A stretch of 64,000 nucleotides of DNA from Caballeronia arvi (GTDB taxonomy: Bacteria; Pseudomonadota; Gammaproteobacteria; Burkholderiales; Burkholderiaceae): positions 1 through 64,000 of the forward strand of contig NZ_FCOM02000046.1 in the NCBI RefSeq assembly GCF_001544695.2. Direction: 5' to 3'. Each line of letters begins with the position of its first letter. The stretch's first letter is position 1. Below, in pieces: positions 11,763-21,019 of this stretch. Under the pieces are notes generated by a model that was not told the DNA's origin, did no database searches, and worked only from the letters and a program-made list of their open reading frames with translations. The position numbers and the translations under genes are program-made.

Positions 11763-13331
11763 TCAATGCGCCCCCGAAGCCGCGCCACCACCGCCCCCCT
11801 TCGCCACCTTCGTGATCCAGATCAGCGGAATGATCAGAATGAAGATCACCGCCGAGATCAGAAAAATATCGTTGAGCCCCATCATCGCGGCTTGCGAGTT
11901 CACCGTGAAATTGAACATGCCGCGCGCCTGCGCCTCGCTGACATCGAGCGTCGATCGCGACAGCCCGAGCGACTGCAGAAACGCCGGGTTGTAGACGTTC
12001 GCCTGCTCGGTCAGCCGCTCGTGATGCAGCGCGGTGCGGTTATCCCACGCATTGCCCGCGAGCGACGTGCCCACCGCGCCGCAAAACACCCGCGCGAAGT
12101 TCGATAAGCCCGCCGCCGCCGGAATTTTCGACGGCGGCAGGCCCGACAGCACGATCGCCGTGAGCGGCACGAAGAACATCGCCATTGGGATGCCTTGCAG
12201 CAGCGTCGGCAAGACGAGATGCCACGTGTCGATCTCGATCACGTACTTCGAGCGCAGCCAGAAGACGAACGCGAAACCGATGAACGCCGCCGTCGCGATG
12301 ATGCGCGCGTCGCTGCGCGGCAGGACCTTGCCCATCACCGGCGCGAGCACGACGGCGAAGATGCCGAGCGGCGCGGTGACGAGCCCGGCATCGACGGAAC
12401 GGTAGTTCAGATACTGCTGCATCCATTGCGGCAGCAGCACGAGGTTGCCGAAGAACACGCCGTACGCGACGGATATCGCCACCGTCCCGCCGAAGAAATT
12501 GCGCCCGGTAAAAAGCCGCAAATCGACGACGGGATTGGGGTCCGTCAGCTCCCACACGACGAAGAACGCGAACGCGATCGCCGCGACGATCGCCAGCACG
12601 ACGATCAGCGGCGACGAAAACCAGTCGAGATCGCGTCCCTTGTCGAGCATGATCTGCAGCGACGCGACCCATGTAATCAGCAGCGCCAGCCCGATCACGT
12701 CGATCGGCGCCTTGCGCGTCGGCGACTCGCGCTCGCGATAGATGAGCCACGTCACGCCCGCCGCGAAAATGCCCACCGGAATGTTGATGTAGAAGATCCA
12801 CGACCACGAATAGCTGTCGGTGATCCAGCCGCCGAGCGCGGGACCGGCGATCGGGCCGACGGTCGCGGTCATCGCCCAGAGGGACAGCGCCATCGACGAC
12901 TTCTCTTTCGGATACGAGCCGAGCAGGATCGCCTGCGACAGTGGAATCAGCGGGCCGGCGACCGCGCCTTGCAGCACGCGCGCGAACAGCAGCACCGGCA
13001 GATTGGGCGCGAGCCCGCATAGCCACGACGACAGCACGAACATCAAAATCGCGCCGACGAAAAGACGCACCTGGCCGAGCCGCTGCGTGAGCCAGCCGGT
13101 CAGCGGGATCGAGACGGCGTTCGACGCCGCGAACACGGTGATCACCCATGTTCCTTCGTTGACGGACACGCCGAGATTGCCGGAAATCGTCGGAATCGCG
13201 ACATTGGCGATCGACGAATCCAGCACGTTCATAAAGGTCGCGAGCGCCACCGCGAAGGTGGCGAGGACGAGTTTGCCGCCTTCGAGCGGCGGCGGTGCGG
13301 CGGCGGGGTTCGGCGTCGACGGCGTGCTCAT
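11763..13331 (-). CDS. DHA2-family (EmrB/QacA) drug-exporter of the major facilitator superfamily
   Basis: The 522-residue protein has about 14 predicted membrane segments, the layout of DHA2 proton-driven exporters. Typical motifs are present: LDSSIANVAIPTISGNLG in helix 1 (motif D1), LTGWLTQRLGQVRLF (motif A), and GPLIPLSQAILLGSYP with GPALGGWITD (motif C). EmrB-like proteins normally work with an EmrA membrane-fusion protein, but no emrA or outer-membrane factor gene is next to it, so it may be an exporter without fixed partners. No regulator is adjacent. Confidence 0.88.
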   Translation of the reverse strand: MSTPSTPNPAAAPPPLEGGKLVLATFAVALATFMNVLDSSIANVAIPTISGNLGVSVNEGTWVITVFAASNAVSIPLTGWLTQRLGQVRLFVGAILMFVLSSWLCGLAPNLPVLLFARVLQGAVAGPLIPLSQAILLGSYPKEKSSMALSLWAMTATVGPIAGPALGGWITDSYSWSWIFYINIPVGIFAAGVTWLIYRERESPTRKAPIDVIGLALLITWVASLQIMLDKGRDLDWFSSPLIVVLAIVAAIAFAFFVVWELTDPNPVVDLRLFTGRNFFGGTVAISVAYGVFFGNLVLLPQWMQQYLNYRSVDAGLVTAPLGIFAVVLAPVMGKVLPRSDARIIATAAFIGFAFVFWLRSKYVIEIDTWHLVLPTLLQGIPMAMFFVPLTAIVLSGLPPSKIPAAAGLSNFARVFCGAVGTSLAGNAWDNRTALHHERLTEQANVYNPAFLQSLGLSRSTLDVSEAQARGMFNFTVNSQAAMMGLNDIFLISAVIFILIIPLIWITKVAKGGGGGAASGAH

Positions 13332-13529
13332 GCGGATTCCGTGCGTGAAGCCGCTGCATTGCCATGTACGAGGCGCGGCCGAATCGGATCAAGCCGCCAG
13401 TGTGCCAGTGCTTAAAAAACTCTGCTTAGCCGAACGGGAGAAGATGTTCGCGCGGCGCTCCAGACGCGCGAGCACCTGCAATGAAGCGCGTTCCGCAGCG
13501 CGCACCCTCGCCGCCGCGCGCCCGCCCGA

Positions 13530-14312
13530 TCACTTCGCCGAAATATCGATATTCCCCAGATACTTCTTCGCGTACTTGTCGATGGTGCCGTCCGCCTTGA
13601 CCTTTTCGATCGCCGCATTGAGCTTCGCCTTGAGCGCATCGTCGCCCTTGCGCACGCCGTAAGCGATGCCGCTGCCGAGAATCTTGTCGTCCCGCACCGG
13701 CGCGCCGACGAACGCATAGCCTTCGCCATCCGGCTTCGACAGGAAACCGCTCTGTCCCGCAGGCGCGAGCACGAGCGTCCCATCGAGACGACCGGATTTC
13801 AGATCCGCGTACACCTGATTCTGGTCCTGATACGGCACGACCTTCACGCCTTCGTTTTCCCAATGCGCCTTCGCAAACGTCTCCTGAATCGAGCCTTGCA
13901 GCACGCCCACGCTCTTGCCCTTCAGCGACGCCGACGTCGGTTCCAGACCGCTGCCCTTCTTCGCGATGAGTTGCGTCGGCACGCGATACACGACCGTCGT
14001 GAAGTCGATCGCCTGGCGGCGCTGTTCGGTCGCGTTCATCGCGGAATTGATCGCGTCGAACTTGCGGCCCTGCAGCGCGGGAATCAGGCCGTCGAACGAG
14101 GTTTCGACCCATTTGCACTGCATCTTCGCGGCGACGCACACCGCATTGCCGACATCGATATCGAGCCCTTGCAGCTCGCCCGTCGACGATTTCGATTCGA
14201 ACGGCGGATATTGCGCCTCCAGCCCGAAGCGCAAGGTGTCGGCGGCGAGTGCGGCGCCGCTTGCGAAGGTGCACGCGACAAACAAGGCGCCGGCGATGTG
14301 GTTCAGTTTCAT
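13530..14312 (-). CDS. Periplasmic amino-acid-binding protein (HisJ/ArgT type)
   Basis: A family 3 solute-binding protein of 260 residues with a signal peptide ending near residue 23 (GAALAA). The sequence from DTLRFGLEAQYPPFESKS onward follows the polar-amino-acid-binding fold, including a GLDIDVGNAV segment and RRQAIDFTT. The ATG at 14312 begins the signal peptide. It lies 23 bases downstream of an aminotransferase gene in the same direction, but no permease or ATPase gene follows, so it must serve a transporter encoded elsewhere or act as a sensor. The ligand cannot be read from sequence; lysine, arginine or another polar amino acid is plausible. Confidence 0.82.
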   Translation of the reverse strand: MKLNHIAGALFVACTFASGAALAADTLRFGLEAQYPPFESKSSTGELQGLDIDVGNAVCVAAKMQCKWVETSFDGLIPALQGRKFDAINSAMNATEQRRQAIDFTTVVYRVPTQLIAKKGSGLEPTSASLKGKSVGVLQGSIQETFAKAHWENEGVKVVPYQDQNQVYADLKSGRLDGTLVLAPAGQSGFLSKPDGEGYAFVGAPVRDDKILGSGIAYGVRKGDDALKAKLNAAIEKVKADGTIDKYAKKYLGNIDISAK

Positions 14313-14335
14313 CGTGTTGGTCTCCAATAAAATCG

Positions 14336-15490
14336 TCAGATCGAGCAAAGGCGGCGCGCGCCTTCGATGAGCGTGTCGTCGTCCTTCGCAAAGGAAAGAC
14401 GGATCAGGCGGTTGTCGGTGCCGTCGGTGTAGAACGCCGACAGCGGAATCGTCGCGACGCGCGCCTCGCGGATCAGGCGCAGCACGAAGTCGCTGTCGCT
14501 CTCGTTCGAAATCGCGTCGTAACGCGCAAGCATGAAGAAGCTGCCCGCGCTCGGCAACAGTTCGAAACGCGAGCCCTTCAGCGACTCGGCGAGCAGATCG
14601 CGCTTGTGCTGATAGAACGGGCCGAGATTCAGATAGCTCGATGCATCTGCGAGCGCTTCGGCGAACGCCATCTGCATCGGCGTGTCGGCGGAAAAGGTCA
14701 TGAACTGGTGAACCTTGCGGATCTCGGCCGTCAGCGCAGCGGGCGCGAGACAGTAGCCGACGCGCCAGCCCGTCACGTGATACGACTTGCCGAACGACGA
14801 CACGATCACGCTGCGCTCCGCCAGCTCGGGATAGCGCGCCATGCCGTGATGCAGCGCGCCGTCGAACACGACGTGCTCGTAGACTTCATCGGACAGCACG
14901 ATGATCTTCGTGCCGCGCGTGAGGGCAGTGAGCCGCTCGATGTCGGCGGACGTGAACGCGCTGCCCGTCGGATTGTGCGGCGTGTTGACGAGGATCATGC
15001 GCGTCTTCGGCGTGATCGCGGCCGCGACTTCGTCCCAGTCGATGCGGAAATCCTGCGGCGACAGCTTGATCGCGACGGGCGTCGCGCCCTGCAATTGAAC
15101 GATGGGCGCATAGCTGTCGAACGACGGCTCGAAGTAGATCACCTCGTCGCCGGGATGCACGAGCGCGCTGATCGTCGCGTACAGGCCTTCGCTCGCGCTC
15201 GCGACCACCGTGATTTCCGTGCCCGGGTCATAGGTCGCGCCATACAGGTTTTGCGTTTTCACCGCGATCGCCTCGCGCAGCGCGAGCACGCCCGACATCG
15301 GCGAGTACTGGTTATGTCCTGCCCGCATGGCTCGTTCGACGCCTTCGATGAGCTTCGGGTCGCACGCGAAATTCGGCGCGCCTTGCGACAGATTGAGCGC
15401 GTGATGCTCGTCGGCCAACTGGCCGATGACGGTGAAAATGGTCGTGCCGACGTTCGGCAGCTTCGACTCGGGAATACAGGCGCTGTGCAC
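14336..15490 (-). CDS. Pyridoxal-phosphate aminotransferase, methionine/kynurenine type
   Basis: A fold-type I aminotransferase of 384 residues. SKLPNVGTTIFTVIGQLA at the start and NLSQGAPNF match methionine aminotransferases (YbdL) and kynurenine aminotransferases. The lysine that binds pyridoxal phosphate lies in SSFGKSYHVTGWRVGY, and NTPHNPTG binds the cofactor. I prefer the GTG at 15490, which has a GGAG site 8 bases upstream, over a TTG at 15538. It heads a two-gene unit with the periplasmic binding protein and is divergent from a LysR gene, suggesting control by that regulator. The amino-acid substrate is not fixed by the sequence. Confidence 0.82.
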   Translation of the reverse strand: MHSACIPESKLPNVGTTIFTVIGQLADEHHALNLSQGAPNFACDPKLIEGVERAMRAGHNQYSPMSGVLALREAIAVKTQNLYGATYDPGTEITVVASASEGLYATISALVHPGDEVIYFEPSFDSYAPIVQLQGATPVAIKLSPQDFRIDWDEVAAAITPKTRMILVNTPHNPTGSAFTSADIERLTALTRGTKIIVLSDEVYEHVVFDGALHHGMARYPELAERSVIVSSFGKSYHVTGWRVGYCLAPAALTAEIRKVHQFMTFSADTPMQMAFAEALADASSYLNLGPFYQHKRDLLAESLKGSRFELLPSAGSFFMLARYDAISNESDSDFVLRLIREARVATIPLSAFYTDGTDNRLIRLSFAKDDDTLIEGARRLCSI

Positions 15491-15618
15491 GGCGGGTGTC
15501 TCCGGAATTGCGGTTCGACGATATTGCCGATGATTCAACCGCAGCCATAAAGCGCGGACAATCGAAACTTTGTCATACTAGCCATGCTTGCAGATCATGG
15601 CTACATGTCAAAAACCCG

Positions 15619-16530
15619 ATGAAACCGCTGCCTTCCCTCGATGTCCTGAAAACGTTCCTGGTCGTCGCGCAGAAACTCAATTTCACGCGCGCCGCCGACA
15701 CCCTGAACGTCACGCAGGGCGCGGTCAGCCGCCAGATCGCGGGGCTGGAGGCGCATCTCGGCTACGCGCTCTTCACGCGGCAGGCGCGCGGGCTCGCGCT
15801 CACGCACCACGGCGCACTGCTCGTCGCGCCCTTGCAGCAGGCTTTCGCACAGATCGGCGATGCGCTCGCGAAAGGCGGCGCGCAATCCGGCATTCTGCGC
15901 GTGAAATGCCCGACCTGCGCGATGCGCTGGGTGCTCCCGCGCGTCATCCGTCTGCAAAACGAGCGGCCGGACCTAGTGGTGGAGGTGACCGCATCGGTGT
16001 CGCACGGTGTCGAGTTCGGCGCGGAGCAGTTCGATGCGGCCATCGTTTTCGGCGATGCGCCGTCGCTGAAGGGTCTGACGGCGCATCATCTCTTCGACGA
16101 AGTGCTGACCCCGGTCTGCGCGCCGGAATTGTGGAAACCGCGAAAGAACGCCACGCCGACGCCCGACGATCTCGCGGGCAAGACCCTGCTTCATCCCACG
16201 CGCGACCGCCGCGACTGGCTCCTGTGGCTCGGCGCGTACGGCTACACGGGCCTGCCGTCGACGAAAGCGCAACATTTCGACACACTCGATCTGGCGATTT
16301 CGTCGGCGATGCAGGGCCTCGGCGTGACTATCGGCGATGTATCGCTGATCGAGGAAGACCTGCGGGCGCGGCGCGTGATCGCGCCGTTTCCACTGCGCGT
16401 TGCGAGCGGCGCCGCGTACTACCTCGTCTACCCGGAAAGACCGGCGCCCTCGCAGGCGTTGCAGCAGTTCGCGCAATGGCTCGACGGCGAGGCCAGAACG
16501 ACGCGCGAAACAAGCGGCCAGGAGCACTGA
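15619..16530 (+). CDS. LysR-type regulator (GcvA-like)
   Basis: A 303-residue LysR regulator. The N-terminal winged helix-turn-helix spans roughly residues 5-65 (LNFTRAADTLNVTQGAVSRQ), followed by a long effector domain. The spacing and the segments RLFVRQARGL-like, then LLVAPLQQAF and LRVKCPTCAMRWVLPR, resemble the GcvA group. It is transcribed away from the aminotransferase/binding-protein pair, with 128 bases between the two starts, the usual arrangement for a LysR protein controlling its divergent neighbour. The ATG at 15619 aligns with family starts; the upstream in-frame extension is not family-like. Confidence 0.85.
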   Translation: MKPLPSLDVLKTFLVVAQKLNFTRAADTLNVTQGAVSRQIAGLEAHLGYALFTRQARGLALTHHGALLVAPLQQAFAQIGDALAKGGAQSGILRVKCPTCAMRWVLPRVIRLQNERPDLVVEVTASVSHGVEFGAEQFDAAIVFGDAPSLKGLTAHHLFDEVLTPVCAPELWKPRKNATPTPDDLAGKTLLHPTRDRRDWLLWLGAYGYTGLPSTKAQHFDTLDLAISSAMQGLGVTIGDVSLIEEDLRARRVIAPFPLRVASGAAYYLVYPERPAPSQALQQFAQWLDGEARTTRETSGQEH

Positions 16531-16729
16531 TCGGTGCGAACCTCGCGCATTGCTGACTGCGCTCATGGTATTCCCCCATGCCTAAGGGAATTCGCGAAAG
16601 CGGCACGAAGGATTTAATCACATAAAATCCGCGCAAGATAAGGCTGCACCGCGCAGCTCGATCAACCGACGGACATCTCTGAGCGCGACTCGGATTCTTC
16701 CGTCACGTGCGCAATGGCCGCGGCCGGAT

Positions 16730-18253
16730 ATGCTCGGACTCAAATTAAAGACACCTGACGATCGCATCGAAATTCCGGGCCATGCTCCCCCGTACGAGGC
16801 GCATAGCCACCGCCCGCTCAGACCGGCGCTGACGCGCGATGCCGCCGGCGTCCAGCCTGGCCTGCGCGCGCGGCTGCTGTTGTGGCTGCTCGTGCCGCTC
16901 GCGCTGTTCGTCTCGATGGCGGCGATCACCGGCTACGACAACGCGCGCCGCACCGCGGATCGTTTGCAGGACAGAACGTTGCTGGCCTCCGCGCGGATCA
17001 TCGCGGAGGACGTCGACTGGAAGGATGGCGGGCCCGTCGCCGATATTCCGCCCGCCGCGCTCGAGCTTTTCGAATCGCCCTATCGCGATCACGTTTTCTA
17101 CAAGATCGAAACGGGGACGGGGCAGTTGCTCGGCGGCCGGCCCGATCTGGCCGCGCCGGAAGCGCGAACCGCCTGGCCCGTCTTCTATCACGTGAGCCTC
17201 GCCGGCATGCCGGTGCGCGCGGTCGCGTACCGGCGCGAGCTGTACGACGCGGGCAAGGTGGTGCCGGTGACGGTGATCGTCGCCAAGACCGAGGGGTCGC
17301 GCTGCGCGATGCTCGATGAGCTGTGGCGTCCGCAGCTGCTCGTCGGATCGCTGATGTTGTTGCTGGTCGCCGTGCTGGTTCCCTTGGGACTGAAATTCGA
17401 GCTCGACCCGCTGATGAAGCTGAAGGACGAAGTCGCCGGGCGTGAGCCGCTGCAGCTCGAACCGATGTGCGCGCAAGGCCTGCCGCGCGAGCTGCAGCCG
17501 ATCGTCGATGCCATCAATCAATGTATCGCGCAACTGAAGCTGCACAGCGAGGCGCAGCGGCAGTTCGTTGCCGACGCCGCTCATCAGCTGCGCACGCCGC
17601 TCGCGCTGCTCGACGCGCAGCTCCAGTACGCGCGCCGCCTCGATGAAAACGCCGCCGCCCGCGCCGATGCGCTCTTCGGGGCATGCCGCAGCACGCAAAA
17701 GTTGAAGGACATGACCAATCAGTTGCTGATGATGGCGCAGGCGGAGTCGACGCCGCAACCTGCGCTCATCGAAACGGATTTCGGCGCAGTGCTGGCATCG
17801 GCGCTCGAAGAGATGCTCGCGGCGGCGCAGCGGCGCAACATCGATCTCGGCGCGGAAATCGGCGAAAACCTGTGCGTGAAGGGCAATCCGGAACTGCTGA
17901 TGGCGCTCGTGACCAATCTCATCGACAACGCCATTCGCTACACGCAGACAGGAGGCCGGGTGACCGTGGTCGCGAAACGCGAAGCAGACCGAATCGAGTC
18001 GCAGGTGATGGACAACGGACCGGGGCTTCCAGACGATATCCGCGAGCGCGCTTTCGAGCGCTTCGTGCGCGGTTCGACATCGACGGACGGCACCGGCCTC
18101 GGCTTGCCGATCGCGAGGGAAATCGCGCGCCGGCACGGCGGCGATGTGGAACTCGCTCCGGGCGCCGATGGCCAGGGTTTGACCGCCACGGTGATATTGC
18201 CTGCGGCGCGCAGTCAGGGGGCCGGCGATGAAGCTGCTGCTGGTCGACGATAA
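16730..18253 (+). CDS. Sensor histidine kinase, TctE-like
   Basis: The 507-residue membrane kinase has two transmembrane segments (about 48-68 and 203-221) bracketing a periplasmic sensor domain. These are followed by a dimerisation domain with the phospho-accepting His285 in AAHQLRTPLALLD, and a catalytic domain with NLIDNAIRY, DNGPGLP and GTGLGLPIARE. The periplasmic part resembles the TctE N-terminal sensor for tricarboxylates. The gene overlaps the response regulator by 26 bases, so the two are translated together. No tricarboxylate transporter genes (tctCBA) are nearby, so the signal is unknown. Confidence 0.87.
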   Translation: MLGLKLKTPDDRIEIPGHAPPYEAHSHRPLRPALTRDAAGVQPGLRARLLLWLLVPLALFVSMAAITGYDNARRTADRLQDRTLLASARIIAEDVDWKDGGPVADIPPAALELFESPYRDHVFYKIETGTGQLLGGRPDLAAPEARTAWPVFYHVSLAGMPVRAVAYRRELYDAGKVVPVTVIVAKTEGSRCAMLDELWRPQLLVGSLMLLLVAVLVPLGLKFELDPLMKLKDEVAGREPLQLEPMCAQGLPRELQPIVDAINQCIAQLKLHSEAQRQFVADAAHQLRTPLALLDAQLQYARRLDENAAARADALFGACRSTQKLKDMTNQLLMMAQAESTPQPALIETDFGAVLASALEEMLAAAQRRNIDLGAEIGENLCVKGNPELLMALVTNLIDNAIRYTQTGGRVTVVAKREADRIESQVMDNGPGLPDDIRERAFERFVRGSTSTDGTGLGLPIAREIARRHGGDVELAPGADGQGLTATVILPAARSQGAGDEAAAGRR

Positions 18254-18899
18254 CGCCGAACTCTCCGAGTGGCTCGTCAGGCTGCTGAAGGCCGAAGGCT
18301 TCGTGATCGACTACGTTCCCGACGCCGAACGAGCCGAGGCGATGCTCCAGCAACCGGGCTACGACGTCGTGCTCCTCGACATACGGCTGCCGTCGATGAG
18401 CGGCAAGGATCTGCTCGCGCGGCTTCGGCGCCGCGGCAAGAACATGCCGGTGCTGATGCTCACCGCGCACGGTTCCGTCGATGACAAGGTGGATTGTTTC
18501 AACGCGGGCGCCGATGACTACGTCGTCAAGCCCGTCGACGTGCGCGAGCTGGTAGCGCGCATCAAGGCGCTGGTGCGCCGCCAGTCGGGGCAGCACGATA
18601 GCGAATTGACGTGCGGCGATCTTTACTACCGGTTCGACACGCGCGAATTCTGTCTGCACGACGATATTCTTTCGCTGCGGCGACGCGAGCACGCGATTCT
18701 GGAAGCGCTCATGTTGCGCCAGGGCAAAACAGTTTCGAAGACGATGCTCGTGGACAGCATCTCCAGCCTCGACGACGCGCCGAGCGACGACGCCATCGAT
18801 ATCTATATTCATCGGCTGCGCAAGCATCTGTCATCGTCGAGCGCGCAGATCATGACTTTGCGCGGCCTCGGCTACGTGTTGCGCACGCGAGCGGATTGA
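18228..18899 (+). CDS. OmpR-family response regulator, TctD-like
   Basis: A 223-residue response regulator. The receiver domain has acidic residues DD (7-8), the phosphorylation site Asp51 in VVLLDIRLP and Lys in VVKPVD. The C-terminal winged helix ends with the typical HRLRKHLSSS...LRGLGYVL. It overlaps the upstream kinase gene and is its obvious partner. Target genes are unknown; the transporter operon normally next to tctDE is missing here. Confidence 0.87.
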   Translation: MKLLLVDDNAELSEWLVRLLKAEGFVIDYVPDAERAEAMLQQPGYDVVLLDIRLPSMSGKDLLARLRRRGKNMPVLMLTAHGSVDDKVDCFNAGADDYVVKPVDVRELVARIKALVRRQSGQHDSELTCGDLYYRFDTREFCLHDDILSLRRREHAILEALMLRQGKTVSKTMLVDSISSLDDAPSDDAIDIYIHRLRKHLSSSSAQIMTLRGLGYVLRTRAD

Positions 18900-19064
18900 A
18901 TCGATATATCGGTACAAACACTTGGTTATCCGATGCGTTCGTGATAGCGCGATGAAGGATTGACTCGGATAGCATCGAGTCATGGCCTTCGTTCGGATCG
19001 AATTTTCGGCGAAGACATGAAGAAATAACAATCCACGCGACAATCGATTCGGCGGAGGCGGGTC

Positions 19065-19316
19065 ATGTACCCTGACTACACGGCAATCTATCCGGAGGAA
19101 TGGTTCACATTCGTACTGCTTATCATATTGGGAAGCGCCACGATGGCCATGGTGTGCAGCACGATCACCATGTACATCGATCTGTGGCGGTTCGACGAAA
19201 AGGGCGACTTCATGCCGCCGCCATCGCTGTTCCGGTTTCTCAGATCGTCCTGGTTCATCTATCTGAATGCGTGGCTCGCCTTGACGTCCACGCTCGCGCT
19301 CGTCGTGCTTACCTGA
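19065..19316 (+). CDS. Small two-helix membrane protein of unknown function
   Basis: An 83-residue protein with a good ribosome binding site (GGCGGAGG). It has two hydrophobic segments, about residues 13-38 (WFTFVLLIILGSATMAMV) and 62-82, joined by a polar loop containing DEKGDFMPPPS. I do not recognise a named family. It lies between the TctDE-like system and another small unknown gene, and third-position GC is high as in its neighbours, so it is probably a real gene. Confidence 0.6.
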   Translation: MYPDYTAIYPEEWFTFVLLIILGSATMAMVCSTITMYIDLWRFDEKGDFMPPPSLFRFLRSSWFIYLNAWLALTSTLALVVLT

Positions 19317-19348
19317 ATCCGCGAAACGTCGATCTCGTTCCCAGAAAA

Positions 19349-19783
19349 ATGCCACATTCCAAAAACAGAAAATCCGCGAAGAGCAGCCGTCCGCGCACTG
19401 CGCGAGCCTACTGGTTGCCGATGCCTCAACGCGATGCCGATACCGTCATCCTGCAATACCGTCTTGCGCTCGAGGTCATCCGCAAAGGCGGCGCGAGCCA
19501 GACGGAAGCGCAGTGCATCGCGCATGCCGTTCTGTTGACGCGGCTGTTGTCTGAAGTGGGGCACGGATTGCTGGACCCGGAGATCATTCTCGAGGCCGAG
19601 GAGGGCATGCTGGCGATGCTGGATGCCGGCGCGCAGACGGGTGAGTGGCGGATCTCGGAGACGAAGCTGCCGGGCCTGACCGCCATCGTCAACGAGCACG
19701 ACCGGCAATTGCGCGAGGTGCGTCTCGCCGACATCATTGCGTGCAATGAGCGCCTCGAGCGATTCATCGCGGCGACCGCGTAA
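19349..19783 (+). CDS. Conserved hypothetical protein, 144 residues
   Basis: The product begins with a strongly basic tail (SKNRKSAKSSRPRTAR), followed by a helical region (DADTVILQYRLALEVIRKGG and TEAQCIAHAVLLTRLLSEVG) and an acidic C-terminal half. I have an impression of similar small proteins in Burkholderia but know no function. The ATG at 19349 starts 33 bases after the preceding small gene, and the frame upstream overlaps that gene, so it was not used. The basic tail could bind nucleic acid, but this is only a guess. Confidence 0.6.
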   Translation: MPHSKNRKSAKSSRPRTARAYWLPMPQRDADTVILQYRLALEVIRKGGASQTEAQCIAHAVLLTRLLSEVGHGLLDPEIILEAEEGMLAMLDAGAQTGEWRISETKLPGLTAIVNEHDRQLREVRLADIIACNERLERFIAATA

Positions 19784-19816
19784 GCGCAGGATTCGAGGGC
19801 GGCCTGAGAGGGGGAA

Positions 19817-19850
19817 GGCGCGCCGCGGCCAAAGCTGGCAGCGGCGCGCC
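19817..19850. terminator. Inverted repeat between convergent genes, possible terminator
   Basis: A 10-bp GC-rich inverted repeat, GGCGCGCCGC (19817-19826) and GCGGCGCGCC (19841-19850), lies between the convergent 19783 and 19865 gene ends. There is no clear U-tract on either side, so intrinsic termination is uncertain. Confidence 0.45.
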
Positions 19851-19864
19851 GTGCAGACCGAACC

Positions 19865-21019
19865 TTACATGCCGTGCTTGGTGACGACCGATGCCCACTG
19901 CCCGTTCTTCACCTGATACAGCGTCGACGACGCGTTCTTCAGCGCACCATTGCTGTCGAACGCGATCGGTCCGGTAATGCCTTCGAACTTGTTCGACTTC
20001 AGCACCGGCCGGTACACGTTCGGGTCGGCGGAATTGGCCTTTTGCATCGCGTTGATGGCGGCCCACGCGGCGTCGTAGCCGAACGGCGCATACGACAGGA
20101 TCGCCACGCCGAAGCGCTTCTGGAACTTGTCGCTGAATGCCTTGCCGTCGGGCAGCTTGTCGAGCGGGCTGCCGTATTCCCATGCTTGCGCGCCCTCGGC
20201 GGCGTCGCCGGCGAGCTTGAGGAAATCGGCGTCCATCACGCCGCCGCCGCCCACGAACTGCGCGTTCATGCCGAGCTGCTTCATCCGTTTGACGACCGCG
20301 GCCGCCTGGCGGTCGAGGCCGCCGAAGAAGACCAGATCCGCGTTCGCCGCCTTGATGCGCGTGAGTTGCGCGCTGAAATCGACAGTCTGGTTGTCGCTGT
20401 ATTCGCGCGTGACGATCGTGCCGCCTTTCGCTTTCACCGCCTTTTCGAACTCGTCGGCTTCGCCCTGGCCGAAGGCCGTGCGGTCGTCGATGATCGCGAT
20501 GCGTTTCGCCTTCGTCGTGGTCACCGCATAGACGCCCGCGTTGCCGGCGTTCTGCGCATCGCTCGAAATGACCGTGAAGACGTTCTCCAGTCCGCGTGTG
20601 GTGATGGTCGGGTTGGTCGCGGCGGGATCGATCATCGGGATGCCCGCGGTGTTGTAGATCGGCGAGGCAGGCAGCGTCGTGCCCGAATTGAAGTGGCCGA
20701 CGACGACCGACACGCCGTCATCGACGAGCTTCTGCGCCGCCTGCACGCCGATGCGCGGATCGGCCTGATCGTCTTCCGCGTGGATCTCGAACTTCGCGGT
20801 CTTGCCGCCGATCGTGATCTTTTTCGCGTTCGCTTCGTCGAGCGCGAGTTGCACGCCGTTCTGCAGGTCCTTGCCATAGCCCGCATTCGCGCCGGTGAGC
20901 GGCGCGGCGAAACCGACTTTCACCGCGAGATCCTCGGCGCTCGCCGCGAAGGGCATTGCGCCGAGAGACGCCGTGGCGCATGCCACGAGCCACGCCAGAG
21001 GTTGGGTACGAACGCGCAT
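19865..21019 (-). CDS. Branched-chain amino-acid-type ABC binding protein (LivJ/LivK-like)
   Basis: A 384-residue family 4 periplasmic binding protein. The signal peptide ends near residue 27 (PFAASA), and the mature protein starts VKVGFAAPLTGANAGYGKDL, the typical LivJ opening. Segments VSVVVGHFNSGTTLPASPIY and DDRTAFGQGEADEFEKAV are also characteristic. The ATG at 21019 begins the signal peptide and has a GGAG site upstream. No livHMGF genes are adjacent, so it is an orphan that must feed a transporter elsewhere. It is divergent from the MarR gene. Confidence 0.87.
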   Translation of the reverse strand: MRVRTQPLAWLVACATASLGAMPFAASAEDLAVKVGFAAPLTGANAGYGKDLQNGVQLALDEANAKKITIGGKTAKFEIHAEDDQADPRIGVQAAQKLVDDGVSVVVGHFNSGTTLPASPIYNTAGIPMIDPAATNPTITTRGLENVFTVISSDAQNAGNAGVYAVTTTKAKRIAIIDDRTAFGQGEADEFEKAVKAKGGTIVTREYSDNQTVDFSAQLTRIKAANADLVFFGGLDRQAAAVVKRMKQLGMNAQFVGGGGVMDADFLKLAGDAAEGAQAWEYGSPLDKLPDGKAFSDKFQKRFGVAILSYAPFGYDAAWAAINAMQKANSADPNVYRPVLKSNKFEGITGPIAFDSNGALKNASSTLYQVKNGQWASVVTKHGM

